Source: Candidatus Ruthturnera sp. (lineage in GTDB: Bacteria; Pseudomonadota; Gammaproteobacteria; PS1; Pseudothioglobaceae). From it: 9,814 nucleotides of DNA. Position 1 is the stretch's first letter, and each line of letters begins with the position of its first letter. The stretch lies in the NCBI GenBank assembly GCA_018648985.1, contig JABGOT010000079.1, forward strand, positions 19,388 to 29,201, given 5' to 3'. Position numbers and translations under genes: made by a program. The notes under the pieces were generated by a model. That model ran no database searches and was not told the origin of the DNA. It worked only from the letters and a program-made list of their open reading frames with translations. Below are positions 1 through 5,562 of this stretch, in pieces.

Positions 1-401
1 GACATCGAATTATTCATGGTTGACATGTCGCCACTCATGCGTGACATTGAGCCGTTCATTTCTTTAATATTAACATTCATGCCCGATATCTGTGCACCCA
101 GGCCATTCATATCTCTACCCATCGACACCATTGAACGAGTCATAATGTTCATGTCTCTGGCAACATTGGCAAAATCATCACCCATTTTCTTTTGACCATC
201 GACCATGCTTTGCGCCATTTGCATCATGTTGCGCGCCATACCATTCATGTTTTTTGCCATAGAGTGAACGTCTTGAGTCATTTGTCCAACTGACTTGGTC
301 ATGTTGGTCATATCATCACCCATGGTATACATAAAAGACCCCATACCATAAGCGGCGTAACCACCAACCAATAACGCCCCAACTTTAATTGCTATATTCA
401 T
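1..401 (-). CDS. Membrane-anchored methionine-core coiled-coil protein, unknown function (C-terminus beyond window)
   Basis: An open frame begins with ATG at 401 and stays open for 133 codons to the window edge, so the C-terminus is missing. An excellent Shine-Dalgarno (AAGGGAGGAG, 406-415) sits 4 nt upstream of the ATG. Residues 3-19 are hydrophobic and glycine/alanine-rich and could be a signal anchor. From residue 24 on, the chain is a regular heptad pattern whose core positions are nearly all Met. The series 24+7n is M,M,V,V,M,M,M,M,V,M,M,L,M,M,M,M without a break. The partner series is M at 27, 34, 41, 48, 55, 62, then F77 and M84, M91, M98, I105, I112, M119, M126, M133. The phase changes around residues 66-80, which looks like a coiled-coil stutter. 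There are 27 Met in 133 residues and no Cys. I do not recognise the family. It is 22 nt downstream of the PsiE-like gene, so the two are probably co-transcribed. Function is unknown; an elongated membrane-tethered oligomer is an inference. Confidence 0.85.
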   Translation of the reverse strand, partial: MNIAIKVGALLVGGYAAYGMGSFMYTMGDDMTNMTKSVGQMTQDVHSMAKNMNGMARNMMQMAQSMVDGQKKMGDDFANVARDMNIMTRSMVSMGRDMNGLGAQISGMNVNIKEMNGSMSRMSGDMSTMNNSM

Positions 402-423
402 TTTGCTCCTCCCTTTGTGTTAT

Positions 424-855
424 TTAAGTACAGCACTCATTTGAAGTGTCGTACTTTTTTTCAGTAAATCTTAAAACACCTGCTGAAATAGTTAAAATTA
501 AAATAGAAGTAACCATAATAATCAAATTAAAACTGTCATTAGCAACTAGAGATTTCATGTCAATCACCATAAATCGTGTGATGGCAGTAATAGCAATAAA
601 GATTAAGAAAATCACCGGCAATCGATGAGTTTTAAAATAGATACCAATCATCGCACCGAGTTCTAGATAAATAAACATTAATAAAATATCTTTAAGCGAA
701 GCGAAGCCTGATTCGTGCTGCATGATCAGTAGATACTCACTAACTGCTGACCAAACTACGGTGCCGCCGATTACAAATAAACCTACTAAATGAAATGCTT
801 CAATTAAGAAATCACCAACTTGATCGATTTTATTTTTTATAGTTTCGCTAAACAT
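424..855 (-). CDS. PsiE-family four-helix integral membrane protein
   Basis: This 143-residue protein has four predicted membrane helices: about residues 17-44, 57-74, 79-99 and 109-130. The second helix carries a conserved-looking Leu-Glu (IYLELG, 62-67). The third ends in an Arg followed by the VIDM motif (94-100), the pattern I associate with the phosphate-starvation-inducible PsiE family. Length fits that family (about 130-160 residues). Biochemical function of PsiE proteins is not established; in E. coli psiE is induced by phosphate limitation, but no such regulation can be assumed here. The tail ends in Glu-Cys-Cys-Thr, two adjacent cysteines beyond the last helix. The ATG at 855 is preceded by GGGGAG with 9-nt spacing. 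The Met-rich coiled-coil gene follows 22 nt after the stop, implying an operon. The family call is from memory of the motif pattern and is fairly likely; the topology is clearer than the function. Confidence 0.75.
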   Translation of the reverse strand: MFSETIKNKIDQVGDFLIEAFHLVGLFVIGGTVVWSAVSEYLLIMQHESGFASLKDILLMFIYLELGAMIGIYFKTHRLPVIFLIFIAITAITRFMVIDMKSLVANDSFNLIIMVTSILILTISAGVLRFTEKKYDTSNECCT

Positions 856-896
856 GCACTTACGCTCCCCTTATTTACTCAATGTAATGATTTAAC

Positions 897-910
897 TGAC
901 AATTATGACA
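897..910 (-). promoter_or_regulatory. Pho-box-like direct repeat upstream of the PsiE-family gene
   Basis: On the minus strand two TGTCA half-sites (906-910 and 897-901) lie in the same orientation within TTGTCATAATTGTCAG, roughly 42-55 bp before the PsiE-family ATG. PhoB sites use repeated CTGTCAT half-sites with an 11-bp period; here the period is 9 bp, so the match is imperfect. It is listed because the downstream gene belongs to a family named for phosphate regulation. Confidence 0.25.
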
Positions 911-1077
911 AAGTATCATCGACTTATGTATCTTTTTTATACTTTAAAAATTTAGAAAATAATGCAAACGCTCATCTTAAAGCTATAACAAACCTTAAAA
1001 ATTGCCATTATTCGTCTAAAACACCTAGTTTTACAAGGTTTTTTATAAAAAAAATGACTGGAAATTGGGTGTTTATC

Positions 1078-1096
1078 AAAAATTTCAGAAATTTTT
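1078..1096 (-). repeat. AT-only inverted repeat after the small repeat-domain gene
   Basis: AAAAATTT and AAATTTTT form perfect 8-bp arms around a CAG loop, starting 15 bp beyond the stop codon of the 65-residue gene. The stem has no G-C pairs and no distinct U tract follows it, so it is at best a weak terminator. The rest of the 856-1110 spacer is AT-rich, and I see no gene or convincing promoter in it. Confidence 0.25.
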
Positions 1097-1110
1097 AATA
1101 TGGCGACTTA

Positions 1111-1308
1111 TTAGGCAATATTTTTACCAAGAAACACATTCCAATCAATCCACTCACCTTTGTAAGTCGCCGTTGGGTCACAAGGAAGATCCGCATGAAT
1201 TTCTTTATAGGAAATTTGATAATCAAGTTTGGTTTTAACCGTCAACTCATAATTACTAACCAACTCCTTGGCTTTAGAATATTCAACGAATTCTTTCTTG
1301 TTTCTCAT
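1111..1308 (-). CDS. Small protein with a single integrase-repeat-like unit
   Basis: A 65-residue protein. Its C-terminal part reads LPCDP (41-45), TYKGEW (48-53), IDW (54-56) and FLGK (59-62). It is preceded by EYSKAKELV (9-17) and a charged helix. This order (Y..A...V, then LP..P...Y..EW..W..FLG) matches the short unit found in tandem in some phage-type integrases and in many small marine bacterial proteins ('phage-integrase repeat unit' family). Here there is only one unit and no recombinase catalytic domain, so it is not an integrase. The usual Lys/Arg-rich spacing before the LP motif is altered. ATG at 1308 follows AGGGGAG with only 3 nt spacing. An opposite-strand frame overlaps it, but that frame shows no recognisable motif. 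No gene neighbour explains its job, and the function of the repeat is not known to me; nucleic-acid or protein binding is only a guess. Confidence 0.6.
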   Translation of the reverse strand: MRNKKEFVEYSKAKELVSNYELTVKTKLDYQISYKEIHADLPCDPTATYKGEWIDWNVFLGKNIA

Positions 1309-1510
1309 CCACTCCCCTGTAATGCGTTTTTTGTTTTCTTTGTTATTGTACTGAAAAAAATAATCGTTTTTTTTTTTTGCTTTTTTATCAGTGTAGAATT
1401 GAACCCTTAATGTTGTAGTTAAGTTGTAAAAACCGAAGTTTCATATTCATCCTCAGAATAGATACTGCAGCATTAACCAAACATTCCAAGGAGAGAGGAA
1501 AGTAGAAGAA
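1309..1510. other. Gene-poor spacer between the sox operon terminators and the small repeat-domain gene
   Basis: Together with the two terminators downstream of soxK this makes a stretch of about 320 bases without a recognisable gene. It holds a T12 homopolymer (1367-1378) and a purine-rich plus-strand segment with an AAGGAG (1488-1493) that has no start codon suitably placed after it. Short open frames exist on both strands but none has a convincing protein. I could not find a good -35/-10 pair on either strand, although something must drive the small gene at 1111-1308. Confidence 0.5.
1367..1378. repeat. T12 homopolymer tract
   Basis: An uninterrupted run of 12 T on the plus strand (A12 in the direction of the small downstream gene), about 60 bp ahead of its ATG. 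Tracts this long are prone to slippage in replication and in sequencing, so its exact length is uncertain. Confidence 0.9.
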
Positions 1511-1540
1511 TAAAAAAGCGCCCTATTCGGCGCTTTTTTA
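1511..1540 (-). terminator. Second hairpin terminator beyond soxK, bidirectional
   Basis: GCGCC (1518-1522) pairs with GGCGC (1529-1533) around a six-base loop CTATTC, flanked by A6 and T6, so a U tract follows the hairpin in either direction. In the sox direction it is a back-up about 40 bp after the first terminator. On the plus strand it would be the only signal ending a transcript, although I see no plus-strand gene before it. Confidence 0.8.
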
Positions 1541-1577
1541 TTGCTTGTGTGTTTTTCAATCTTAAAAAATAGCAGAC

Positions 1578-1609
1578 AAAAAAAATACCCCAATAAAGGG
1601 GTATTTTTT
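1578..1609 (-). terminator. sox operon rho-independent terminator, bidirectional
   Basis: ATACCCC (1585-1591) and GGGGTAT (1598-1604) form a stem around the loop AATAAA. An A8 run at 1578-1585 gives a U8 tract on the minus-strand transcript. It starts about 20 bp after the soxK stop codon and marks the end of the sox operon. Confidence 0.9.
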
Positions 1610-1627
1610 ATTTAACTGTTTAGCTTG

Positions 1628-1948
1628 CTAGAAGCTAGGACCAGCCGAACCCGCACCAACAGTTTGCGCTGCCGCATTTACTGTTTGCGTGTGAGCTTTA
1701 TTAGCTAAAGCCACTGCACCAGCAGCGTTACCTGATGCCTGTAGTTTTTTAGCTTCTTTGATCATCTTGCCAGTATCACGCCAAGCCATGTGAGCTTTTA
1801 GGTTTGCTGCATAACCAGACTCAGCTGCAGCAATTGCTGCACCAAACGGATCAGACGAGCCCGTGTTCCAGTTATGACCACTACCTAAGTAATCAGCTTG
1901 TGCCGAAAAGGCAAATACAGTTAAGGTTGTTAGTAGTAATTTTTTCAT
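1628..1948 (-). CDS. soxK: SoxK, SoxAX-binding protein (SAXB)
   Basis: A small secreted protein that binds the SoxXA cytochrome and, in studied green sulfur bacteria, stabilises it and raises its activity in thiosulfate oxidation. The 106-residue product has a clear Sec signal (residues 1-18, ending Ala-Gln-Ala before Asp19). Its Ala/Lys-rich helical domain contains WRDTGKMIKEA (56-66) and LANKAHTQ (81-88), the pattern I associate with SoxK. There is no Cys and no heme motif. The frame is open back to 1996, inside soxA, but the MKK signal start is chosen because AGGAG (1956-1960) lies 7 nt before ATG 1948; the adjacent ATG at 1951 would add one Met. This Shine-Dalgarno overlaps the soxA stop codon, so translation is probably coupled. 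It is the last gene of the operon, the same place after soxA as in Chlorobaculum (from memory). Confidence 0.85.
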   Translation of the reverse strand: MKKLLLTTLTVFAFSAQADYLGSGHNWNTGSSDPFGAAIAAAESGYAANLKAHMAWRDTGKMIKEAKKLQASGNAAGAVALANKAHTQTVNAAAQTVGAGSAGPSF

Positions 1949-1958
1949 CATACTTCTC

Positions 1959-2780
1959 CTATTTTCTGTAACGAGCGTCAGTGATCTCAAGGCCATTGCT
2001 CATCGCTTGATGGAAGAACTCCATATCACGATACTCTGGGCTTTGAGCCATTAAAGGCTTAGCACGCATGTTCTTGTAACAACCGCCATAACGACGATGT
2101 AACGTACCTAAGCTACCCCACTTTGCACGATACATTGGCACGTGTGTTGTGTGACCTAATGCAGGTGATAAGATATCAGCTCTTGCTTTTTTGCCAGCGT
2201 TATACACGTGGCAATCTGCACAAGACATGTTGAACTGACCACGCTTAGCGTAGAAAGTTGCCTTACCTCTTGCATAAGCTGCTTTTGCACCATCAGATTC
2301 AACTTTTACGTTGATCTTCTCGCCAGCCGCTTGATCAGAAATCCAAGCACTGATTCGGGCAACTTTGCCTTTCATCGGGCCCATCTTCTTACCAGTTTGC
2401 TCGTTATAACATTTACGGATTGTACCTTCTAGTGTCACCACTGTACCAGCTGCATCATCATAGTATGGATGCGCTAAACGTGCTGCTGCAGGATCTGCAA
2501 GTGCTGCACATTTTGCCAAACCAAACTTTTCAAACTCTGCTGCGCCTTTTTCTACCGCTTCTTCATACGGTGGAATGCCGTCTAGAATCTCTTCAAACTG
2601 ATCTCTAGAACCTGCATCATAAGCATAAACACCATTGGTGTAATCTGCAAACTCAACGCCTGGCTGAATGGACTTAAAGTGGCCAACAAAGGCTTTACGG
2701 TCAGCTTCCATATCTGCAATTGCAGATGTAGCGCCAGCCATTAAACCTAAACTGACGACTGCAGTTATTAGTTTTTTCAT
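1959..2780 (-). CDS. soxA: SoxA, mono-heme c-type cytochrome subunit of SoxXA
   Basis: The catalytic subunit of the periplasmic SoxXA complex, which oxidatively joins thiosulfate to the SoxY carrier cysteine. The 273-residue precursor has a Sec signal (1-22, cleavage after Ile-Ala). Only one heme motif is present, CADCH at 187-191, preceded by the typical RG...F...RGQ stretch (171-182). The active-site cysteine that ligates heme and is persulfidated is C234 in HRRYGGC, followed by NMRA. In the N-terminal domain the second heme of di-heme SoxA proteins is absent. C91 and C124 remain and probably form the structural disulfide known from mono-heme relatives. ATG 2780 follows GAGGAGAG at good distance and lies 24 nt after the soxZ stop. 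soxK follows with 10 nt between stop and start. Confidence 0.96.
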   Translation of the reverse strand: MKKLITAVVSLGLMAGATSAIADMEADRKAFVGHFKSIQPGVEFADYTNGVYAYDAGSRDQFEEILDGIPPYEEAVEKGAAEFEKFGLAKCAALADPAAARLAHPYYDDAAGTVVTLEGTIRKCYNEQTGKKMGPMKGKVARISAWISDQAAGEKINVKVESDGAKAAYARGKATFYAKRGQFNMSCADCHVYNAGKKARADILSPALGHTTHVPMYRAKWGSLGTLHRRYGGCYKNMRAKPLMAQSPEYRDMEFFHQAMSNGLEITDARYRK

Positions 2781-2804
2781 TGATCTCTCCTCAATTATAT
2801 AAAG

Positions 2805-3107
2805 TTACTTAGACTTCGCAGTCGCAGAACCTGTTTTACCTTTACTATCCTTGTACTTAAGTTCGATTGTGTCGCCTTTAGCGCCAGCAACATTGAATTT
2901 AAAGTATGGATCTTTAGAAATAGAGCTACCAATATCTGCGTCAACTACTTTAGTGCCGTTGTGAGATACAACCATGTGCACAATGTAGTTAGCAGGTACT
3001 ATTTTGCCTTTTTTCTTACGTAAACCAGTTTCCATTGGGTGTTTAATTAAACACTTGATACCGATAACACCTTTTCTTGCTTTAGGCTTTAATTTGATCT
3101 TTGCCAT
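2805..3107 (-). CDS. soxZ: SoxZ, sulfur-carrier partner of SoxY
   Basis: An all-beta subunit that dimerises with SoxY to form SoxYZ, the carrier on which sulfur intermediates are processed. The length of 100 residues is normal. The family's HPMETG motif is at 23-28, after a basic N-terminus. There is one cysteine, C19. There is no signal peptide, as expected: SoxZ is exported bound to SoxY, which carries the Tat signal. ATG 3107 is preceded by AAGGAG with about 8 nt spacing. The 47-nt gap from soxY is the widest in the operon and shows no terminator. Confidence 0.95.
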   Translation of the reverse strand: MAKIKLKPKARKGVIGIKCLIKHPMETGLRKKKGKIVPANYIVHMVVSHNGTKVVDADIGSSISKDPYFKFNVAGAKGDTIELKYKDSKGKTGSATAKSK

Positions 3108-3154
3108 TTTTATTCTCCTTTAATATTTTTATAATTTAGTCGTCAGTTAAGCGA

Positions 3155-3598
3155 TTAACCGCCACAGCCGCCAATTGTTACTTTCACTTCTTGCGATACT
3201 TTAGTTGTCGCGCCGCCTGCAGTAACTAGTGCGTCTACTGGTGAAGTTTTACCCATCTTAATACGAGTAGAAACATAACCTTGAGCACCAGACAAATTGA
3301 ACGAAGCCGCTAATGGTGTGCCGTTGTTAACAACATAGAAAGAAATGTTGGTCACGCCGTCCATTTTAGAAGCATCTACTGTCATTGGTACGACTGCACC
3401 GTTTTCAGCGATCTTAGGCGCTTTAAACTTAAAAGAACCTTTGCCTGCGCCAGCTGCTGAAGCACCTGCTGCGTCTGATTTAGCTTTAAAGTCTGCTGAG
3501 TTAGCAAAAGCCATTGATGGTGTTAGTAAGCCTGCGCCTACTGCTGTTGCAACTGCAGAACCTGCCATTGCACTTTTTAAAAATAATCTTCTTTTCAT
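3155..3598 (-). CDS. soxY: SoxY, Tat-exported sulfur-carrier protein
   Basis: The sulfur carrier of the Sox pathway: sulfane sulfur is held on the cysteine of the flexible C-terminal tail while SoxXA and other Sox enzymes act on it. The product is 147 residues. It begins with a twin-arginine signal (KRRLFLKS, 2-9, then a hydrophobic Ala/Gly stretch, cleavage after Ala-Phe-Ala at 30-32). An Ala/Gly-rich linker follows, then the immunoglobulin-like domain (about 55-140). It ends in the hallmark GGCGG, with carrier C145. The frame extends upstream to an ATG at 3643, but that would overlap soxX and put a non-signal segment before the Tat motif. The AAGGAG at 3605-3610, 6 nt before ATG 3598, decides the start. 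That Shine-Dalgarno overlaps the soxX stop codon. Confidence 0.96.
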   Translation of the reverse strand: MKRRLFLKSAMAGSAVATAVGAGLLTPSMAFANSADFKAKSDAAGASAAGAGKGSFKFKAPKIAENGAVVPMTVDASKMDGVTNISFYVVNNGTPLAASFNLSGAQGYVSTRIKMGKTSPVDALVTAGGATTKVSQEVKVTIGGCGG

Positions 3599-3608
3599 CG
3601 TCTTCTCC

Positions 3609-3956
3609 TTATTTAGAATAAATGTAATTAGTAACTTGATCAATCTGTTTTTCAGTCAAAGCACCATGCTTTCCAAATGGAGGCATGATTGTGTTTGGAT
3701 TCTTAACAGTTGCGTCCCAGATCTGCGCTCTTAAAGCTGCTTTATCTGGATACCTTGCTTTCATCGCAAGTAGTGGTGGGCCAATGTTGCCTGGCAAGTT
3801 ACCGCCTGGAATCATATGACATGCTAAGCAGTTACCTGCTTTACGACCGAAAGTAGCCTCTTCGTCCGTCATCTCTTTAGCACCTGCTTGCGTTGGCATC
3901 ATAAATAATGTCGCCAATGTCACAACTGCTGAGATAGAAGAAATAGTTTTCTTCAT
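3609..3956 (-). CDS. soxX: SoxX, mono-heme c-type cytochrome subunit of SoxXA
   Basis: The electron-accepting subunit of SoxXA; it receives electrons from the thiosulfate-SoxY coupling reaction and passes them to a c-type cytochrome. The 115-residue precursor has a Sec signal (1-26, ending Ala-Gly-Ala before Lys27), a single heme-binding CLACH at 43-47 and the distal Met ligand in MPPFGKH (M91). A Gly/Pro loop (GGNLPGNIGPPL, 51-62) is typical. This is a short, compact SoxX of the mono-heme type. ATG 3956 follows GAGGAGAG with good spacing. It is the first gene of the operon, about 60-65 nt downstream of the predicted transcription start. Confidence 0.96.
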   Translation of the reverse strand: MKKTISSISAVVTLATLFMMPTQAGAKEMTDEEATFGRKAGNCLACHMIPGGNLPGNIGPPLLAMKARYPDKAALRAQIWDATVKNPNTIMPPFGKHGALTEKQIDQVTNYIYSK

Positions 3957-3996
3957 GTTTCTCTCCTCTTTATATATAAAAAAATATAACCCCCAT

Positions 3997-4016
3997 GTAA
4001 GGAGTTACTACCTTAC
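3997..4016 (-). repeat. Inverted repeat at the predicted sox transcription start
   Basis: GTAAGG and CCTTAC form perfect 6-bp arms 8 bp apart, immediately downstream of the predicted start site. As DNA it could be an operator; as RNA it would put a hairpin at the very 5' end of the sox mRNA. Neither role is shown. Confidence 0.4.
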
Positions 4017-4026
4017 CAAAACCCCT

Positions 4027-4054
4027 ATCATAACCATAAAAAATACAAATGCAA
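4027..4054 (-). promoter_or_regulatory. Predicted sigma70-type promoter of the sox operon
   Basis: On the minus strand a -35-like TTGCAT (4049-4054) and a -10-like TATGAT (4027-4032) are separated by 16 bp. The expected start at about 4017-4022 gives a 5' leader of about 60-65 nt ending in the soxX Shine-Dalgarno. It is the best pair between the trpE stop and soxX. Confidence 0.55.
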
Positions 4055-4065
4055 CACTTTTATGG
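4034..4065 (-). repeat. 8-bp inverted repeat enclosing the sox -35 element
   Basis: CCATAAAA (4034-4041) and TTTTATGG (4058-4065) are perfect arms around 16 bp, centred on the start of the -35 hexamer. It could be an operator for a dimeric regulator. It could also be a weak stem-loop ending trpE transcripts, since no better trpE terminator is visible between the trpE stop and the sox promoter. Confidence 0.4.
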
Positions 4066-4099
4066 AAATCTAATATAGTTTGTTTTATCCTTAACTAAC

Positions 4100-5554
4100 T
4101 TAAACTTGTTCAGCAGCCTTAATTAGTGCACGCGCTTTGTGCATGGTTTCATCCCATTCTGATTGTGGTATGGAGTCATAAACAATACCTGCGCCTGCTT
4201 GTACGTAAAGGGTTTCGTCCTTTACCACGGCGGTACGAATAGCAATAGCCATGTCCATACAGCCATGCCATGATAGGTAACCGATGGCGCCTGAATAAAT
4301 ATTGCGCTTGAGCGGCTCAACTTCGTTAATAATTTCCATTGCACGGACCTTAGGTGCGCCGCTTAGCGTGCCTGCTGGGAAAGTCGCTTTAAGTACGTCC
4401 ATTGCACTCATGTTGTCTTTAAGCTCGCATTCAACGTTCGATACAATGTGCATGACGTGTGAATAACGCTCGACAAACATTTTGTCTGTTAGATCTACCG
4501 TGCCTGTTTTGGCGATACGGCCAAGATCATTACGACCAAGATCAATCAACATTAAGTGTTCGGCGATTTCTTTTTCATCCGACAATAAGTCTTTCTCTAG
4601 TGCTAGATCTTCTTTTTCATTGGCGCCACGAGAGCGTGTACCAGCTATAGGGCGAACGGTTGCACGCCTATCACCATCTACACGAGTTAAAATCTCTGGC
4701 GATGAGCCGACAATGGCGGTATCTCCCAAGTTAAGGTAATACATATAAGGGGATGGATTAAGACGCCTTAATTGGCGGTATAGCTCAACCGGTGGTGCGC
4801 TAAATTTGCAACTAAGGCGCTGCGAAGGCACGACTTGCATCACATCACCTGCAACAATGTATTCTTGAATTTTTTTAACGGTGTCTTTGTAGTTTTCCTC
4901 ACCAAAGCTTGAGACGAAATCTTGCTCAGTAATTTGGTCAGATTGATAGTCAGACGGCTTTAACGGCTGATTAATTTGTTTGGATATTTCATCTAAACGA
5001 CTGAGTGCATCCTCATAGCTTTGCTTGCTTGGATCGATATGGGTAATTACAAAAGCTTGATTGAGTAGATTGTCAAATACAACTAAATCGTTCGATACCA
5101 TTAACAAGATATCGGCCACGCCGAGCTCATCAGGTTTGTCGATGTTTGAGAGTCTTGGCTCAATATAGCGAATAATCTCATAACCAAAGTAACCCACCAA
5201 ACCGCCATTAAAATCTGGCAAAGCCTCTAATTCTGGCACTTTGTATTGATTCAGATATTGTTCAATCCAAGCGAGCGGGTCTTTTTCTTCGGTTGATTTT
5301 AGTAACTCGCCTTCTTGTTCAATACGGACTTCATGGTCAAACACTTTGATAACCGTTTGTGCGTGCAGGCCAATCATTGAATAACGACCCCATTTTTCAC
5401 CACCCTGAACTGACTCAAATAAGTACGAGTAAGGGTTGTTGGCTAATTTTAAATATAGGCCTAATGCGGTATCTGTATCAATGGCAACGGCTTTATATAC
5501 TGGAATATGGTTATATCCATCCGTTACATGTTGATCGAAGCTTGCTTTATTCAT
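4100..5554 (-). CDS. trpE: Anthranilate synthase component I (TrpE)
   Basis: Catalyses, with the TrpG glutamine amidotransferase, conversion of chorismate and glutamine to anthranilate, the first committed step of tryptophan synthesis in the cytoplasm. The 484-residue length is usual. The N-terminal regulatory domain (about 15-170) carries the tryptophan feedback-binding segment YLFES (44-48), followed by QGGEKWGRYS. The chorismate-binding domain (about 215-475) has PIAGTR (302-307), EKDLL and AEHLML (320-336), DLGRND (338-343), GTLSGAPK (395-402) and QAGAGIV (452-458). All expected catalytic stretches look intact. The start at 5554 fits the family N-terminus, but no Shine-Dalgarno precedes it, and the nearby upstream ATG is out of frame and stops at once. 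trpG and trpD do not follow; the next gene is soxX. No leader peptide with tandem Trp codons fits in the short upstream gap, so classical attenuation is unlikely. Confidence 0.96.
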   Translation of the reverse strand: MNKASFDQHVTDGYNHIPVYKAVAIDTDTALGLYLKLANNPYSYLFESVQGGEKWGRYSMIGLHAQTVIKVFDHEVRIEQEGELLKSTEEKDPLAWIEQYLNQYKVPELEALPDFNGGLVGYFGYEIIRYIEPRLSNIDKPDELGVADILLMVSNDLVVFDNLLNQAFVITHIDPSKQSYEDALSRLDEISKQINQPLKPSDYQSDQITEQDFVSSFGEENYKDTVKKIQEYIVAGDVMQVVPSQRLSCKFSAPPVELYRQLRRLNPSPYMYYLNLGDTAIVGSSPEILTRVDGDRRATVRPIAGTRSRGANEKEDLALEKDLLSDEKEIAEHLMLIDLGRNDLGRIAKTGTVDLTDKMFVERYSHVMHIVSNVECELKDNMSAMDVLKATFPAGTLSGAPKVRAMEIINEVEPLKRNIYSGAIGYLSWHGCMDMAIAIRTAVVKDETLYVQAGAGIVYDSIPQSEWDETMHKARALIKAAEQV

Positions 5555-5562
5555 AATCGCAT

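Noticed and set aside
1..401. Tandem DNA repeat or CRISPR-like array suggested by recurring CAT triplets
   Set aside because: The recurrence comes from Met codons at heptad spacing; the intervening bases are not repeated, so it is a coding pattern.
820..1098. Plus-strand 92-codon open frame across the spacer above the PsiE-family gene
   Set aside because: It overlaps the PsiE-family start, has no Shine-Dalgarno, and its composition simply reflects AT-rich DNA; no motif is recognisable.
1195..1410. Plus-strand 71-codon frame opposite the small repeat-domain gene
   Set aside because: Phe-rich product created by T-rich DNA including the T12 tract. The minus-strand frame has a recognisable motif and a Shine-Dalgarno.
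1388..1444. Minus-strand 18-residue mini-ORF (starts MKLRFLQ) with a GAGG ahead of it
   Set aside because: Too short, no similarity or context supports translation, and such frames are expected by chance.
1949..1996. Upstream ATG extending SoxK by 16 residues into soxA
   Set aside because: It lies inside the soxA coding region and precedes an intact signal peptide; AGGAG at 1956-1960 supports the internal start.
3599..3643. Upstream ATG extending SoxY by 15 residues
   Set aside because: It would overlap soxX and place a segment before the Tat motif; the Shine-Dalgarno and family N-terminus support the start at 3598.
3970..3996. Eight-residue upstream ORF in the sox leader
   Set aside because: No Shine-Dalgarno and low-complexity AT-rich codons; more likely a by-product of the leader sequence.
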